51,493 nt of DNA. Origin: Cyanocohniella sp. LLY. Its GTDB lineage: Bacteria > Cyanobacteriota > Cyanobacteriia > Cyanobacteriales > Nostocaceae. The stretch lies in assembly GCA_022241785.1 (NCBI GenBank), contig JAKOMP010000004.1, positions 93,358 through 144,850 on the forward strand, given 5' to 3'. Of the stretch, positions 8,284 to 17,159 are shown piece by piece (positions within the stretch are counted from its first letter, which is position 1; each line of letters starts with the position of its first letter). Position numbers and translations under genes: made by a program. The notes under the pieces were generated by a model. That model saw only the letters and a list, made by a program, of their open reading frames with translations. It did no database searches and was not told where the DNA came from.

Positions 8284-9231
8284 TTATGGGTTTTTACGTA
8301 TCCAAAATAAATAAAATGGGCTGATTATAGTACTAGAAAGTAATTCAAATTCACAAGTAGCAATTAAATTATTTTTGATATTTCCTTTGAACTTCCACCA
8401 ATGAATTATTAATTTTCGTATATCATTGAGCAAATATATAATGATATATAAAGGTCTTTGCCACATTTGCAAACGGATCATGCGGATGTGATGTTTAGCT
8501 AAGCCGATACCACGAACTAATGAAACTAAGTAATTTGTTTCTAAACGCCAACTTGGTATTTGGTGATAAATAAGCATATCAGGGTTATACCAAATATCCC
8601 AACCAGCATTTTGAATGTATGTCAATGCTTCTAAATCTTCACTTGCAAGCATGGATTTGTTAATTCTACCCACCAGAAACAGTTTACTAGGTACATGTTC
8701 TAACCATGCTTCTCGACGAACTACTAATCCTGCGGCTGGTGGAAGTATGCGTTTACGGCGTTCATAAACATGTCTTTTTTTCCCCCGGTCAATAATAGCC
8801 AAAAATATTGCCAAATTTTTGAAATTTTGTGGAGGATTGGTTTCAAAATCAGCGTGAATTCGACCGTTATATGCTCCCGCTTGAGGATATTCACAACCGA
8901 AGGCATAGGCTGATGCCACCCAATTTGCCGTCGGTATATTATCATCATCGAGAAATCCAATAAATTTACCTTTAGCTTGCTCTACAGCACTTTGTCTGGC
9001 ATAAGCTAAACCTTGCTTTGGCTCAAAAAAATACTTAAGAGAAGAAGACGAAGACCAATTTGACTGAAATTCTTGTACAACTTGGGCTGTATTATCTTGA
9101 CTGTTATTGTCTATAACTATAATTTCCCATTTTAGGGTTTCTGGATGAATTTGTTCTTGAAGCTTGTATAAAACATTTGGCAATCGATTTGCACCATTGT
9201 AAGTACATATAGCGACACTAAAATCGATCAT
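8284..9231 (-). CDS. glycosyltransferase family 2
   Basis: A 315-residue GT-A fold enzyme. It begins FSVAICTYNGANRL, the usual first beta strand, then IVIDNNSQDNT around 40-50 and the metal-binding acidic motif GFLDDDNIPTANWV around 93-106. An acceptor-side region has GLVVRREAWLEHV and ASEDLEAL. The C-terminal 80 residues include hydrophobic and basic stretches that could attach it to the membrane. It is first of the three-gene leftward sugar cluster and so probably supplies one glycosyl transfer for the same polymer. The substrate is unknown. Confidence 0.88.
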   Translation of the reverse strand: MIDFSVAICTYNGANRLPNVLYKLQEQIHPETLKWEIIVIDNNSQDNTAQVVQEFQSNWSSSSSLKYFFEPKQGLAYARQSAVEQAKGKFIGFLDDDNIPTANWVASAYAFGCEYPQAGAYNGRIHADFETNPPQNFKNLAIFLAIIDRGKKRHVYERRKRILPPAAGLVVRREAWLEHVPSKLFLVGRINKSMLASEDLEALTYIQNAGWDIWYNPDMLIYHQIPSWRLETNYLVSLVRGIGLAKHHIRMIRLQMWQRPLYIIIYLLNDIRKLIIHWWKFKGNIKNNLIATCEFELLSSTIISPFYLFWIRKNP

Positions 9232-9593
9232 TATGTTATTTTCATGAACTATCCAGTATATTTTACCACTAGCCCCTAAGTTCTCAGGGAAAAGTTCATC
9301 AAATTTTTATCAAATCATTACTTTTGCTTGATTCAATTTTTAAAAAAATATGACCGCAATTTTACGTATTTCTGGTAAAAAAATGTGTTCAAAACAGACT
9401 AAAGAATGTCTGTTCCTCAAGTTTGATGATTCCTTGATGTCTTCAGCTACTTAATAGCTGCTACGTCTGAGCGAAGGTTATACTTAAGAAGTTAAATATA
9501 AACAGCAAAAAGCAACCCAACCTGAGTAAAAACTGAGAAAGTAGCGTTACGTTCCTAAGTACTAAAATTGGGTTGATAGTATAATTTTAATTT
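9232..9593. other. Gene-poor gap with promoter potential
   Basis: No intact gene is visible in these 362 bp. It contains a small hairpin (cagac...gtctg near 9393-9410) and an 8-bp inverted pair caacccaa/ttgggttg near 9517 and 9568. It probably holds the promoter of the leftward sugar cluster and the 3' flank of the broken gene to the right. Confidence 0.4.
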
Positions 9594-11223
9594 TTATATT
9601 TTTGGTGTGGGTAACTGATTTAATACTCGCCAGAGTACTGTGTAGCTACCATCAGGACGGCGACGTACTGGTCTAAAAGCCACAATCATGTCACTACTAG
9701 GGATGTTTTGGAGTTGTTCTGGAGACATCGTTTGACTCTTCAACATTGCTTCTGGCAGTTGAAATTGCAGCGATCGCACCACATAAGTATGATTTAATTT
9801 AGCTGGTGCGTGGGCTCAAATAGTCTGATTTTGCTGCCAGTTCTGGTCTTTGCCAGTTAAAAACCGCCTTCTGTCTAGTTGTAAAGCATCTAAGTTTTGG
9901 GGAGGTCGGTAGTTGAGCAAAAATTCTTTGATGGGTGAATCTATAGCTTGCAGTTTGCCATCTAACTTTTCTAAAGGGACATCACCTACATCCACCATGA
10001 AACTGTAATCAACTCCTGGATGCCTTAATTGAAAGCGTTCTCCCTGTACCTGAAGTGCTAAACTAGGATTAAATCTATTTTGAGCATCACCTAAAGAGGG
10101 GAAAGGATAGCGTTCATTAACGCTGGGTTGCAGTCTATTCCGGAGAGTATTCAGCGGCCGTTGGTAAGCTGAAGACTGTAGTATACGGAAAATACCAGTA
10201 CGGGGCAACTCCAAAAACTTAGCGTAAGTTTGCGATTCTTGGGGATAGAGGTCGTAGGCGAAACGGTCGAGAACATTAGCATTTTCCCCAAGATCTGTAA
10301 AACGGATTTCTGGGGGAAATGAAATTTGTGTTGCCGTCAAGATTTGTTTGGCAGTAGCCAGAGTATTCAAAGATGATTCAGGTGCAGCGATGGCAGGTTG
10401 TGCAGGCGGTACATAATTAGCTATGGCTGTTTTGGCAGTCCTACCAATTACTGGTAAAGGTGCAGATGCTACTGTCGGTGACTTCGGTTCCCAGGTAGAC
10501 AAAGGTAAAGGTGTGGCTAGCTTTCTCAGATGAGGATACTGCATTGGTGCAATGGAAAGTACAGGGTCTGATTGATGCTCACCAGTAACTAGGGGTAGCT
10601 GTTTGACTAAGGCTAATTCACCACGTCGAGATAACAATCGGTCTAGCTCTGGGGTAAGTTTTAATAATTCCTGGCTAGAAGCATACAAAGAGCAGTAAAT
10701 TTGAGCTTGGGATTCAGTCAACTGGTCAGAGTTTCTCGCTAAATCTACTTGATTGCTACACAAAGTGTGCGAGTTTTTATGTTGACGGTGGAGAAAATTT
10801 TCTACAGTCTTGACTTGAACCGTTAATTGCCCTCCCACCGCTCGCATCCGATTAGCATCTGGATTAGTTAGTGCTTGCTCAATACGGGCAATCAAATCTA
10901 TTTGTCGCTGTACCAGTCCTAACTTTTCACCGTATCTGGAAAACCTCTCTCTAAATCTCTCTCCTGCGAGGAGAGAGACTTTGACTTCTCCCCATTCCCT
11001 CGTAGGGAAGGGGGTGGGGGGTTAGGTTTTGCGTTACCTTTTCCACATGACGTGAAAAGTCAGGTACCAGTCGCCCAGCTTCAGTATAAAATTTTTCATT
11101 TGATGACTCAAATGTAAGATGATGATGTTGGGTAGATGAAGACTGATATTCAGCCGCTAGCACGTTTTTGGCAACAGAAACCAGCAAAAAAGGAAGCAAA
11201 AGGCTGAAAAAGATGTGTCTCAT
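9594..11223 (-). pseudogene. Exported protein of unknown function, broken by a repeat and an in-frame TGA
   Basis: Translation starts at ATG 11223 with a signal peptide (MRHIFFSLLLPFLLVSVAKN, cleavage after VLAA) and reads to FSRHVEK. A 115-bp insert (10929-11043) then shifts the frame. Removing it joins VEK to LGLVQRQIDLIARIEQAL in frame. The second block reads to a TGA at 9816-9818 and then continues in the same frame (AHAPAKLNHTYVVRSLQFQL) to 9594. The intact protein would be about 500 residues. I do not recognise the family. It may be a Pro/Gln-rich periplasmic protein with an alpha-helical N-terminal region. Two independent lesions make function unlikely. Confidence 0.7.
10929..11043. 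repeat. 115-bp palindrome-rich repeat inserted in a coding region
   Basis: The insert is flanked by a 6-bp direct duplication, cttttc, at 10923-10928 and 11038-11043. It contains internal hairpins (ctctctcc...ggagagag and ttccct...aggga). Deleting one target copy plus the insert restores the reading frame exactly. Related sequence occurs at 31409-31475 plus 31691-31717, and part of it at 33018-33054, so this is a dispersed repeat family. Confidence 0.75.
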
Positions 11224-11372
11224 ATCAAAAATGCCGATCAGATAGGAGTATGAAAAATCTAAAATAGATATTAAATTGAAAAAAAACAACGACTATCGAC
11301 AATCGTCAGTCCATTCTATTTTCTGTTAAGCGAAGCGTCGCCAGGTTGTTACCAGTGCTGAAACACGATTAC

Positions 11373-12560
11373 ATGCAAGTTTCCCAGGATCAGCCTATCT
11401 ATTCTGAGGCTCCACTCCAGTTGTTGCTCTTTGTCGATGGACGCCCAAAGTCTCGGCAACAGGTACAGCGTATCCGTGCTTACTTAAAAGAATTGCAGGC
11501 TGAGTATAACTTTGAACTTCAAATTATCGATGTCGGGCAACAACCTTATTTGGCAGAACACTTTAAGTTGATAGCAACGCCAGCCTTAATCAAAATCCAT
11601 CCAGAACCCAGACAAATCATAGCTGGGAGTAATATCATTGCCCAATTAAAAAACTGGTGGCCTCGCTGGCAAACTGCTGTAGATGCTTACTTAAAATTGC
11701 AAGAAGACTTAGAAGAACGGATGGATGAGAATCATCGGGTTTTATCACCCAAAGCAACCATTCATTCTGTGGCTGTCTCTGCGGAACTGATCAAACTGTC
11801 AGACGAAGTTTTTCGCCTAAAACAAGAAAAAGAAAAACTTCAAGAGCAACTACAATTTAAAGACCGCGTGATCGCGATGCTAGCCCATGACCTCCGTAAT
11901 CCTCTAACAGCTGCCGCGATCGCTATTGAAACTCTGCAATCTAACTACAATCTAGAGACTGGTGAGTTTCAGCGGCTGAAACCAGCCATGACAGCGCATT
12001 TGTTAAAACAAGCCCGTAGTCAAACTAAAACAATTGACCGCATGATCGCTGATTTGTTGCAGGTAGGGAGGGGCAATGATACAGAGTTACCAATTATACC
12101 AGAAAAGATGGCGATCGGCAACCTCTGCTTGGATGTATTAGAAGAATTGCGCGATCGCTATATTGCTAAAGCCCAAAAGATTGAAACAGATATTCCCAAG
12201 GATTTACCGTACGTATATGCCGATCCAGAGCGAGTACGTCAAGTCATAGTAAATTTACTAGATAATGCCATTAAATACACACCAGATGGTGGCACAATTA
12301 GCATTGCCGGATTGCACCGCACCACACAAAAAGTGCAATTCAGTATTGGTGACACTGGCCCTGGCATTCCTATAGAAAACCGCGATCGCATTTTTGAAAA
12401 CCACTTCCGACTACAACGCGATCAAGGTAAAGATGGTTATGGCATTGGTCTTTGTTTATGCCAACGCATCATTCGAGCGCATTACGGCCAAATTTGGGTG
12501 GATTCTGCCCCCAATGGCGGCGCCTGGTTTCATTTTACTTTGCCAGTTTATCCATCTTAG
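11373..12560 (+). CDS. sasA: SasA circadian adaptive-response sensor histidine kinase
   Basis: The N-terminal KaiB-like thioredoxin fold ([20 protein letters not shown] through [16 protein letters not shown], about residues 15-95) is the SasA signature. A coiled linker, the H-box [14 protein letters not shown] with the phosphorylated His, and a HATPase domain (N box [13 protein letters not shown] boxes GDTGPGIP and GYGIGLCL) follow. SasA binds the KaiC clock complex and passes phosphate to RpaA, setting circadian transcription. ATG 11373 fits the family start, and an in-frame ATG at 11346 would add nine residues. The gene is single and ends in a 7-nt tandem repeat. Confidence 0.95.
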   Translation: MQVSQDQPIYSEAPLQLLLFVDGRPKSRQQVQRIRAYLKELQAEYNFELQIIDVGQQPYLAEHFKLIATPALIKIHPEPRQIIAGSNIIAQLKNWWPRWQTAVDAYLKLQEDLEERMDENHRVLSPKATIHSVAVSAELIKLSDEVFRLKQEKEKLQEQLQFKDRVIAMLAHDLRNPLTAAAIAIETLQSNYNLETGEFQRLKPAMTAHLLKQARSQTKTIDRMIADLLQVGRGNDTELPIIPEKMAIGNLCLDVLEELRDRYIAKAQKIETDIPKDLPYVYADPERVRQVIVNLLDNAIKYTPDGGTISIAGLHRTTQKVQFSIGDTGPGIPIENRDRIFENHFRLQRDQGKDGYGIGLCLCQRIIRAHYGQIWVDSAPNGGAWFHFTLPVYPS

Positions 12561-12616
12561 TGGGGAGTAGGGAGTAGGGAGTAGGGAGTAGGGAGTAGGG
12601 AGTAGGGAGTAGGGAC
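12561..12616. repeat. Short tandem heptanucleotide repeat (tagggag)n
   Basis: About eight consecutive copies of a 7-nt unit (tagggag, with variant first and last units) start immediately after the sasA stop codon. The reverse-complement unit (ctcccta) appears in about four copies near 47239-47270. This is the short tandemly repeated repetitive (STRR) class known from heterocystous cyanobacteria. Confidence 0.9.
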
Positions 12617-12642
12617 AAGAAAGAAAATAATTCCTTCCCTCA

Positions 12643-13665
12643 TCACTTCAGCATAATCCGGTCACGCCCCTGTTCTTTTGCTTGGTACAGCGCCTTATCC
12701 GCAGCCAAAATTAAATCGCTCGGCGCAGTCTCCCAGGTGGGAATAATAGTCGTAACTCCCATACTCAAGGTGATGTATTCACTGACAGCAGACTGATGAT
12801 GAGATATTTGCAACTCTCTAACTCCAGTTTGTATTTCTTTGGCCACATGAAATGCACCAGATGCATGAGTATTAGGCATAATCACAGCAAACTCTTCACC
12901 ACCATAACGGGCTACTAAATCTTGATTTCTTTGTGCCTTCTGACTTAAAACAGTACCCACGTCGCGGATACAAATATCTCCGGCTGGATGACCATAATAA
13001 TCGTTATACAATTTAAAAAAATCAATGTCACATAAAATTAAGGATAGAGGAGATTGTTTTTGTACTAAGTTAATCCACTGCGTATTTAAATAATCATCAA
13101 AGCGGCGACGATTAGCTAGTCCAGTTAATCCATCCACATTGGCGAGATGCTGCAAAGCGAGATTTGCCGCCTCTAACTGTTTGTAAACTTGTGCTTGTTG
13201 CAACAGTCGTCGTAACCGTTGGCGCAACACCGCCCAATGAATCGGTTTGGTGAGGTAATCTGTTGCTCCAGCATCAAAAGCACGGTCTACTGATTCCTCA
13301 TCATCTAAACTTGTAATCATTAATATGGGGGTGCGTTCCCATATTTTGGAAATCATCGTATTGCCTACAGCAGATTCAGTATCCAGACTGGCAAGTGCTG
13401 AAATTAAATTGTTTTTGGCAATTTGTAGCAATTGCCTACAGCACGTGAAACCATCCATCACGGGCATCATTGCATCTAGTAAAACTATATCTGGTTTGAC
13501 GGTTTCATAAGCATCTAAACACTGTTTACCGTCGGTAACTTCGACCACTCGATAACCTTCTTGTTCCATAGCTTCACGCAACAATACTCGGATGGTCTTG
13601 TCATCATCAGCCACCAGAATCACCGGAGGTTGCTTAGGTAAAGAAAATGGGCTTATGCCTGACAT
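12643..13665 (-). CDS. response regulator with GGDEF diguanylate cyclase output
   Basis: A receiver domain (acidic pair DDD 20-22, phospho-acceptor Asp64 in LLDAMMPVMDG, Lys140 in YLTKP) is followed by a short coiled helix and a GGDEF domain. The active site is GGEEF (255-259), with the product-inhibition site RNQD (246-249) at the expected five-residue distance, so it should be an active, feedback-controlled c-di-GMP synthase. The receiver carries an extra loop of about 25 residues (roughly 86-110) between the fourth helix and the strand with PILMITSLDDE. It is convergent with sasA. No kinase partner is adjacent in the same strand. Confidence 0.92.
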   Translation of the reverse strand: MSGISPFSLPKQPPVILVADDDKTIRVLLREAMEQEGYRVVEVTDGKQCLDAYETVKPDIVLLDAMMPVMDGFTCCRQLLQIAKNNLISALASLDTESAVGNTMISKIWERTPILMITSLDDEESVDRAFDAGATDYLTKPIHWAVLRQRLRRLLQQAQVYKQLEAANLALQHLANVDGLTGLANRRRFDDYLNTQWINLVQKQSPLSLILCDIDFFKLYNDYYGHPAGDICIRDVGTVLSQKAQRNQDLVARYGGEEFAVIMPNTHASGAFHVAKEIQTGVRELQISHHQSAVSEYITLSMGVTTIIPTWETAPSDLILAADKALYQAKEQGRDRIMLK

Positions 13666-13896
13666 GAATTGCGTTCCACTGAAAATGAGAGTATCGGGTA
13701 GTAGGAAATGAAAAAAACCTGGCCCTCATTGCGACATCACTTGAGAATGAGAGTTTTTGAGAGTAATGAGAATTTGATTTAAAAAGCTATTTGTGAAAAA
13801 AGCAAATAAGCATCATATATGTTGTCGCTACAAGAGTGACTCGATTTCTGCCAGATTGCCAGAAAAATCAGTTTTTTTGTCATCAATTGCTTATTT

Positions 13897-14181
13897 TTAG
13901 CACTCATGACTGACAACTCTTGATTTCCACCTTGCGGTACTGGTGATTCTCTTCACCCACAGCTTTTGATAAAAATGAGCAATAGCAATGATTTCATCCC
14001 CATGTGATGAGTTAAAAGTAAGTTGCTGGGGATTAAGCGAAGAAAAATTAGGATAAATAGGTTGCATAGTTAATTGATTTACAATGCACAGGTAATGGCT
14101 AAATTTTTTGGCTAAAAGTTTATGACGAATTGCTACTCTTATATTTCCCTGGTAATAAAGTATTCTTGCAACATTGTCCAA
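13897..14181 (-). CDS. conserved-looking hypothetical protein
   Basis: A 94-residue frame opening with TTG 14181. The stretches LAKKFSHYLCIVNQLTMQPI and HGDEIIAIAHFYQKLWVKRI look like a folded, partly helical protein, and I believe similar short hypothetical proteins occur in other Nostocales. No domain can be named. The weak start codon, isolated position and lack of a clear ribosome binding site keep this tentative. The start could lie elsewhere. Confidence 0.35.
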   Translation of the reverse strand: MDNVARILYYQGNIRVAIRHKLLAKKFSHYLCIVNQLTMQPIYPNFSSLNPQQLTFNSSHGDEIIAIAHFYQKLWVKRITSTARWKSRVVSHEC

Positions 14182-14564
14182 AACTTCAAATGTAAGGCTT
14201 AATTCTTGATTTCTGCTGTTACTTTAGACACCAACTGAGCAGAAATATCAAATATACACAATAACCTAAAAGTATAGCCAATACTCAATCCTGTGGTTAT
14301 CCGACTGCAACCAATGCATTTTCAAAGGAAACATCCACAAAATTGATATTTGGCATAATTACATACAAGTTATATGGTTAATATCAAGCTAGGAATAAAC
14401 TTTATGATCAAGTCTATTTTTTAAACTTTAGATTAAGTAAAAATTCTGATTTCAAATAAATATTATTGATCTGATTTACATAAAGCAGGTGACTATTTCC
14501 CTGAAAAATCAGTATACTACCTAAAGTAGTACAAATTTTTTAAATTTTATTGAGAATTTTCTAA
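14182..14564. other. Intergenic region upstream of the CRR7 gene
   Basis: No gene seen. The stretch is very AT-rich, especially 14380-14560, and presumably holds the promoter of the CRR7 homologue. I could not pick out a specific operator. Confidence 0.4.
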
Positions 14565-14825
14565 ATGCCAGACCCACTAATGTATCAACAAGATAATTTT
14601 GTTGTCCTAGAAACTAACCAACCAGAACAATTTCTCACAGTAGAGGAATTATTTGCAAAGTTAAAGTTGGTTTTGCAAACGATGAGTAATCAGAACCTGC
14701 CTACATATTTACAAGATTTTGATTCAGTGGAAGCACAAGCCCAATATTTAATCGACACCAGTTGCGAGTTAGATGTTGGCCCTGGCAAATATTTGCAGTG
14801 GTACGCAGTCAGATTAGAAAAGTAG
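14565..14825 (+). CDS. CRR7-type protein (chlororespiratory reduction 7 family)
   Basis: An 86-residue protein with the family's conserved blocks: DPLMYQQDNFVVLETNQPEQ at the start, SVEAQAQYLIDTSCELD in the middle, and the ending GPGKYLQWYAVRLEK. In plants CRR7 is needed for accumulation of the chloroplast NDH complex, which drives cyclic electron flow. The cyanobacterial protein is small, soluble and probably linked to NDH-1 assembly or function, by analogy only. Its TAG stop codon lies inside the 8-bp target duplication of a MITE, so the insertion left the protein unchanged but gave the gene a new 3' flank. Confidence 0.85.
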   Translation: MPDPLMYQQDNFVVLETNQPEQFLTVEELFAKLKLVLQTMSNQNLPTYLQDFDSVEAQAQYLIDTSCELDVGPGKYLQWYAVRLEK

Positions 14826-14830
14826 AAATA

Positions 14831-15012
14831 ACCTGAGTTCGGGATAATCCCAAACCCGATTCTGTCGTGCTTCTGGCTGAATACTTACGAGCCGCCGCGA
14901 GTGAAACAAATTGTAACGACGCGAACACAGAGGTTTTGGGATTGCTTCCCTGCGGTCGCAAGGACAATTTTTCTACTGGATATGATATTGAGTTCTTAAC
15001 CCGAACTGACGT
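14831..15012. mobile_element. MITE copy 1 (182 bp) with 8-bp target duplication
   Basis: The ends are near-perfect inverted repeats (acctgagttcggg at the left; the right end reversed reads acgtcagttcggg). The flanks are the direct repeat tagaaata at 14823-14830 and 15013-15020. No open frame fills it. A second copy of the same length class lies at 28478-28661 with about 90% identity by eye. It is a non-autonomous element that would need a transposase from elsewhere. Confidence 0.88.
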
Positions 15013-15150
15013 TAGAAATACCAAATAAATACCAGGCGATCGCCTGAACTCTCAAACCGATTGAACCTATCTACGAAAGTCTGCAACCCCACGGGGCGTG
15101 ATGACACGCCCACCACGCATACCTAATCCCAGTTGATTGTTACCTGAAAC

Positions 15151-15705
15151 CTAATCAGCCTTTTGAGTCCCAATCAACATTAACTCAATCTGATCTTCCC
15201 CAACCTGCGTTATTTTGATATCTACTCCCGGGCCAAAATATTTAGTCATTTTTTCCTGCTTCTCTTGCCAAGCATCAATTGAGATCAGCGGCGAATCAAA
15301 TTCTAAAATCAAGGCGTAAGCCCCACCAATTTCTGCTTCTCTTAAACCTGTAACTACTGGTCTTTCTTCATCACTGGGACTCAAACCCAAATAAGAGAGT
15401 GCTGCATCTAAATGAGCATCTTGACCATAGCAATATCGGGTGATATCCTTACGAATTTTATTTTGAGTGATAGTTGCTTGCTGCTCCCGCAAGCTTAATA
15501 CTGATGGCGTAGTAGTTTCGCTAAAGGGTATAGGCTTAATTTCATTAGCCTTAAGAGCTAATCCTCCCAGCAATAGCGGAAACCCGTAAAAAAAACCCAC
15601 AAGATTGAGTGTGGCATTATCAGCAGCATAAGCGACAAAACCAACAATGGTTAATATGCTACCGATGGTTAAACCAATCGTCCCCAAAGAAATTTTGCGT
15701 AACAT
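15151..15705 (-). CDS. DUF2854 family membrane protein
   Basis: A 184-residue protein with two N-terminal hydrophobic helices (about 8-28 and 32-50: GTIGLTIGSILTIVGFVAYA and LVGFFYGFPLLLGGLAL). A soluble domain follows, with RKDITRYCYGQDAHLDAALS, LILEFDSPLIS and KYFGPGVDIKITQVGED. This fits the DUF2854 family found in cyanobacteria and plant plastids, whose function is unknown. The protein probably sits in the thylakoid or plasma membrane with the soluble part in the cytoplasm. It is a single gene, separated from the MITE by 138 bp. Confidence 0.82.
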   Translation of the reverse strand: MLRKISLGTIGLTIGSILTIVGFVAYAADNATLNLVGFFYGFPLLLGGLALKANEIKPIPFSETTTPSVLSLREQQATITQNKIRKDITRYCYGQDAHLDAALSYLGLSPSDEERPVVTGLREAEIGGAYALILEFDSPLISIDAWQEKQEKMTKYFGPGVDIKITQVGEDQIELMLIGTQKAD

Positions 15706-16253
15706 GAGCCTAGGATTTTATAAATTCTTAACATCTTAGGAATATGAATTAAATAACATACAAATCTGGTTTTTGACCTTACCCCTCCTGGGACTCGCGT
15801 CAACGTCTCCCCTCTCCTTACGAAGCTACGGTGTACAGACAAGGCTGGAAAATTTTACGCCCGTTTCTTTTTAATCGGTAGCACCGAGAATTGAGGATGG
15901 TGCGTTGCGCTACTCGACAATACACCCTACTGGCATGGCAAGGCTAAAATGGTGTGATAGATATAACTCTTGTAGTGCGGGCATCTCGCCCGTCCTACAA
16001 GATAAATTTAATGCAACATTTTAGCTGTGTCAGTCCATTACAAAAAGGGTTTGGAGAAATTTTTAATCATTTGTGTGTACACAGTAGCCTTACTAAAGGG
16101 GTTGAGGGTGAGGTTATGTATTTTATTAAATCCGCATTCCTTAGTTTTATTATCATCGTTTATTGGTAATTTCTTCTTGTCCCCTCGTCCCTCATTGCCA
16201 CTCCATTTTGAGTTAACTTTAAATTTGAGGATATTTTAAGGCTGAAAAAAATA
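15706..16253. other. Repeat-bearing intergenic region
   Basis: No convincing gene in 548 bp. Near 15896-15934 is a sequence like that at 35722-35754 (gatggtgcg...acaccctact). At 15968-16001 a compact palindrome of cttgtag/ctacaag arms around gcgggc/gcccgt is a common dispersed hairpin of these genomes. Short open frames here have no protein-like composition. Confidence 0.5.
15968..16001. repeat. Small palindromic dispersed repeat
   Basis: The arms cttgtag and ctacaag enclose an inner stem gcgggc/gcccgt around a short atctc loop. It can fold into one hairpin. It lies outside genes. Confidence 0.6.
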
Positions 16254-16436
16254 ATGGATCTACAGACTATAAAAGAAAGAATTGCCGTAGTTGAAAGTAA
16301 GCGTCAATACCTGCTGAACCTTTTGGAACAGCCAAATTTGGGAACTTTGAGAGTTGATGTCAATCAGGCTTTGGAAGAACTGGATGATTTGATAGATGAA
16401 TTTAGACGCACTATTCCGGAGACAGGCACCAATTAA
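16254..16436 (+). CDS. small hypothetical coiled-coil protein
   Basis: A 60-residue, strongly acidic, helical protein: MDLQTIKERIAVVESKRQYL, then NQALEELDDLIDEFRRT. Leucine and isoleucine spacing suggests a short coiled coil. The frame is followed by a good hairpin terminator (16464-16509), which supports a real transcription unit. The upstream ribosome-binding signal is weak. I cannot assign a family. Confidence 0.55.
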   Translation: MDLQTIKERIAVVESKRQYLLNLLEQPNLGTLRVDVNQALEELDDLIDEFRRTIPETGTN

Positions 16437-16463
16437 AACCAACTAAAGTTCACTAAAATATAC

Positions 16464-16509
16464 AGATGCGTCAGTGTCACCGCTAAATAACGGTTATGCT
16501 GACGCATCT
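16464..16509 (+). terminator. Hairpin terminator after the small coiled-coil gene
   Basis: An 11-bp perfect stem, agatgcgtcag (16464-16474) with ctgacgcatct (16499-16509), is followed by an AT-rich stretch. It lies 28 bp after the stop codon and could also serve the convergent receiver gene. Confidence 0.6.
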
Positions 16510-16591
16510 TAATTCTATAAATATTTTGTATATCCCTGACTTGAAGTAAGCCTGGGTTCATCTACCAGCAATTCGCAGCATAATTAATTTT

Positions 16592-17002
16592 CTATTTAAA
16601 ATTATCTCCTGCACGTTCTCCTAACTTTCTGACCAAGGCAATAAGTTCACTAGTGGGGACATCTTTTTTGCAAAAATCGTCAAAATCAGGCATAGGCTTA
16701 GTTCCAGCACAACTCGCATCTTCCATTGAAGAATAAGCCAGTATCTGAGTATTGGGCGATATGGCTTTGATATGACTAGAAGCACTCCAACCATCCATGA
16801 TAGGCATTTGTAAATCCAAAACAATTACATCAGGATGGTAACGTTTAACCATTTCTATCGCTTCTTGACCATTAGCAGCTGAACCTACTACTTGCAGGTT
16901 TTCTTGTCCCGAAAAAGCCAATTGTAGGGTTAAACGTGTAAGTTCGTGATCATCAACCACTAAAACACGCAAGGTAGTAAACTCACAAGGAAACGTCAAC
17001 AT
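16592..17002 (-). CDS. single-domain response regulator (receiver only)
   Basis: A 136-residue receiver domain. It has the acidic pocket DDH at 17-19 (VLVVDDHELTR), phospho-acceptor Asp63 in VLDLQMPIMDG, a switch residue in QILAYSS, and the conserved Lys in FCKKDVP. There is no output domain, so it would act by binding a partner or as a phosphate shuttle. The N-terminal half resembles NarL/FixJ-type receivers. No kinase is adjacent. The next gene on this strand upstream is ppk1, 157 bp away, so co-transcription is possible but not indicated. Confidence 0.88.
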   Translation of the reverse strand: MLTFPCEFTTLRVLVVDDHELTRLTLQLAFSGQENLQVVGSAANGQEAIEMVKRYHPDVIVLDLQMPIMDGWSASSHIKAISPNTQILAYSSMEDASCAGTKPMPDFDDFCKKDVPTSELIALVRKLGERAGDNFK

Positions 17003-17159
17003 TTAACAAAATGAAAGCAAAAGACGACATTCCCTACAGTGTATGGGAATAAGTACCAGCAATCACTCTATCTTATGGTTGAATAAATTGCCTTTACTCA
17101 TAATAATTCCAGAAAAAAGTTGTAAAAACATTAAACTTTTATCAAGAAACTCCATTGAA

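Noticed and set aside
1648-9818. The two in-frame TGA codons (1648, 9816) as evidence of TGA recoding or selenocysteine
   Set aside because: Both genes carry other lesions (a frameshifted partner gene and a repeat insertion), and intact genes in the window end normally with TGA, so decay is the simpler reading.
12561-12616. Tandem array after sasA as a CRISPR-like array
   Set aside because: The unit is only 7 nt with no spacers. It is an STRR array.
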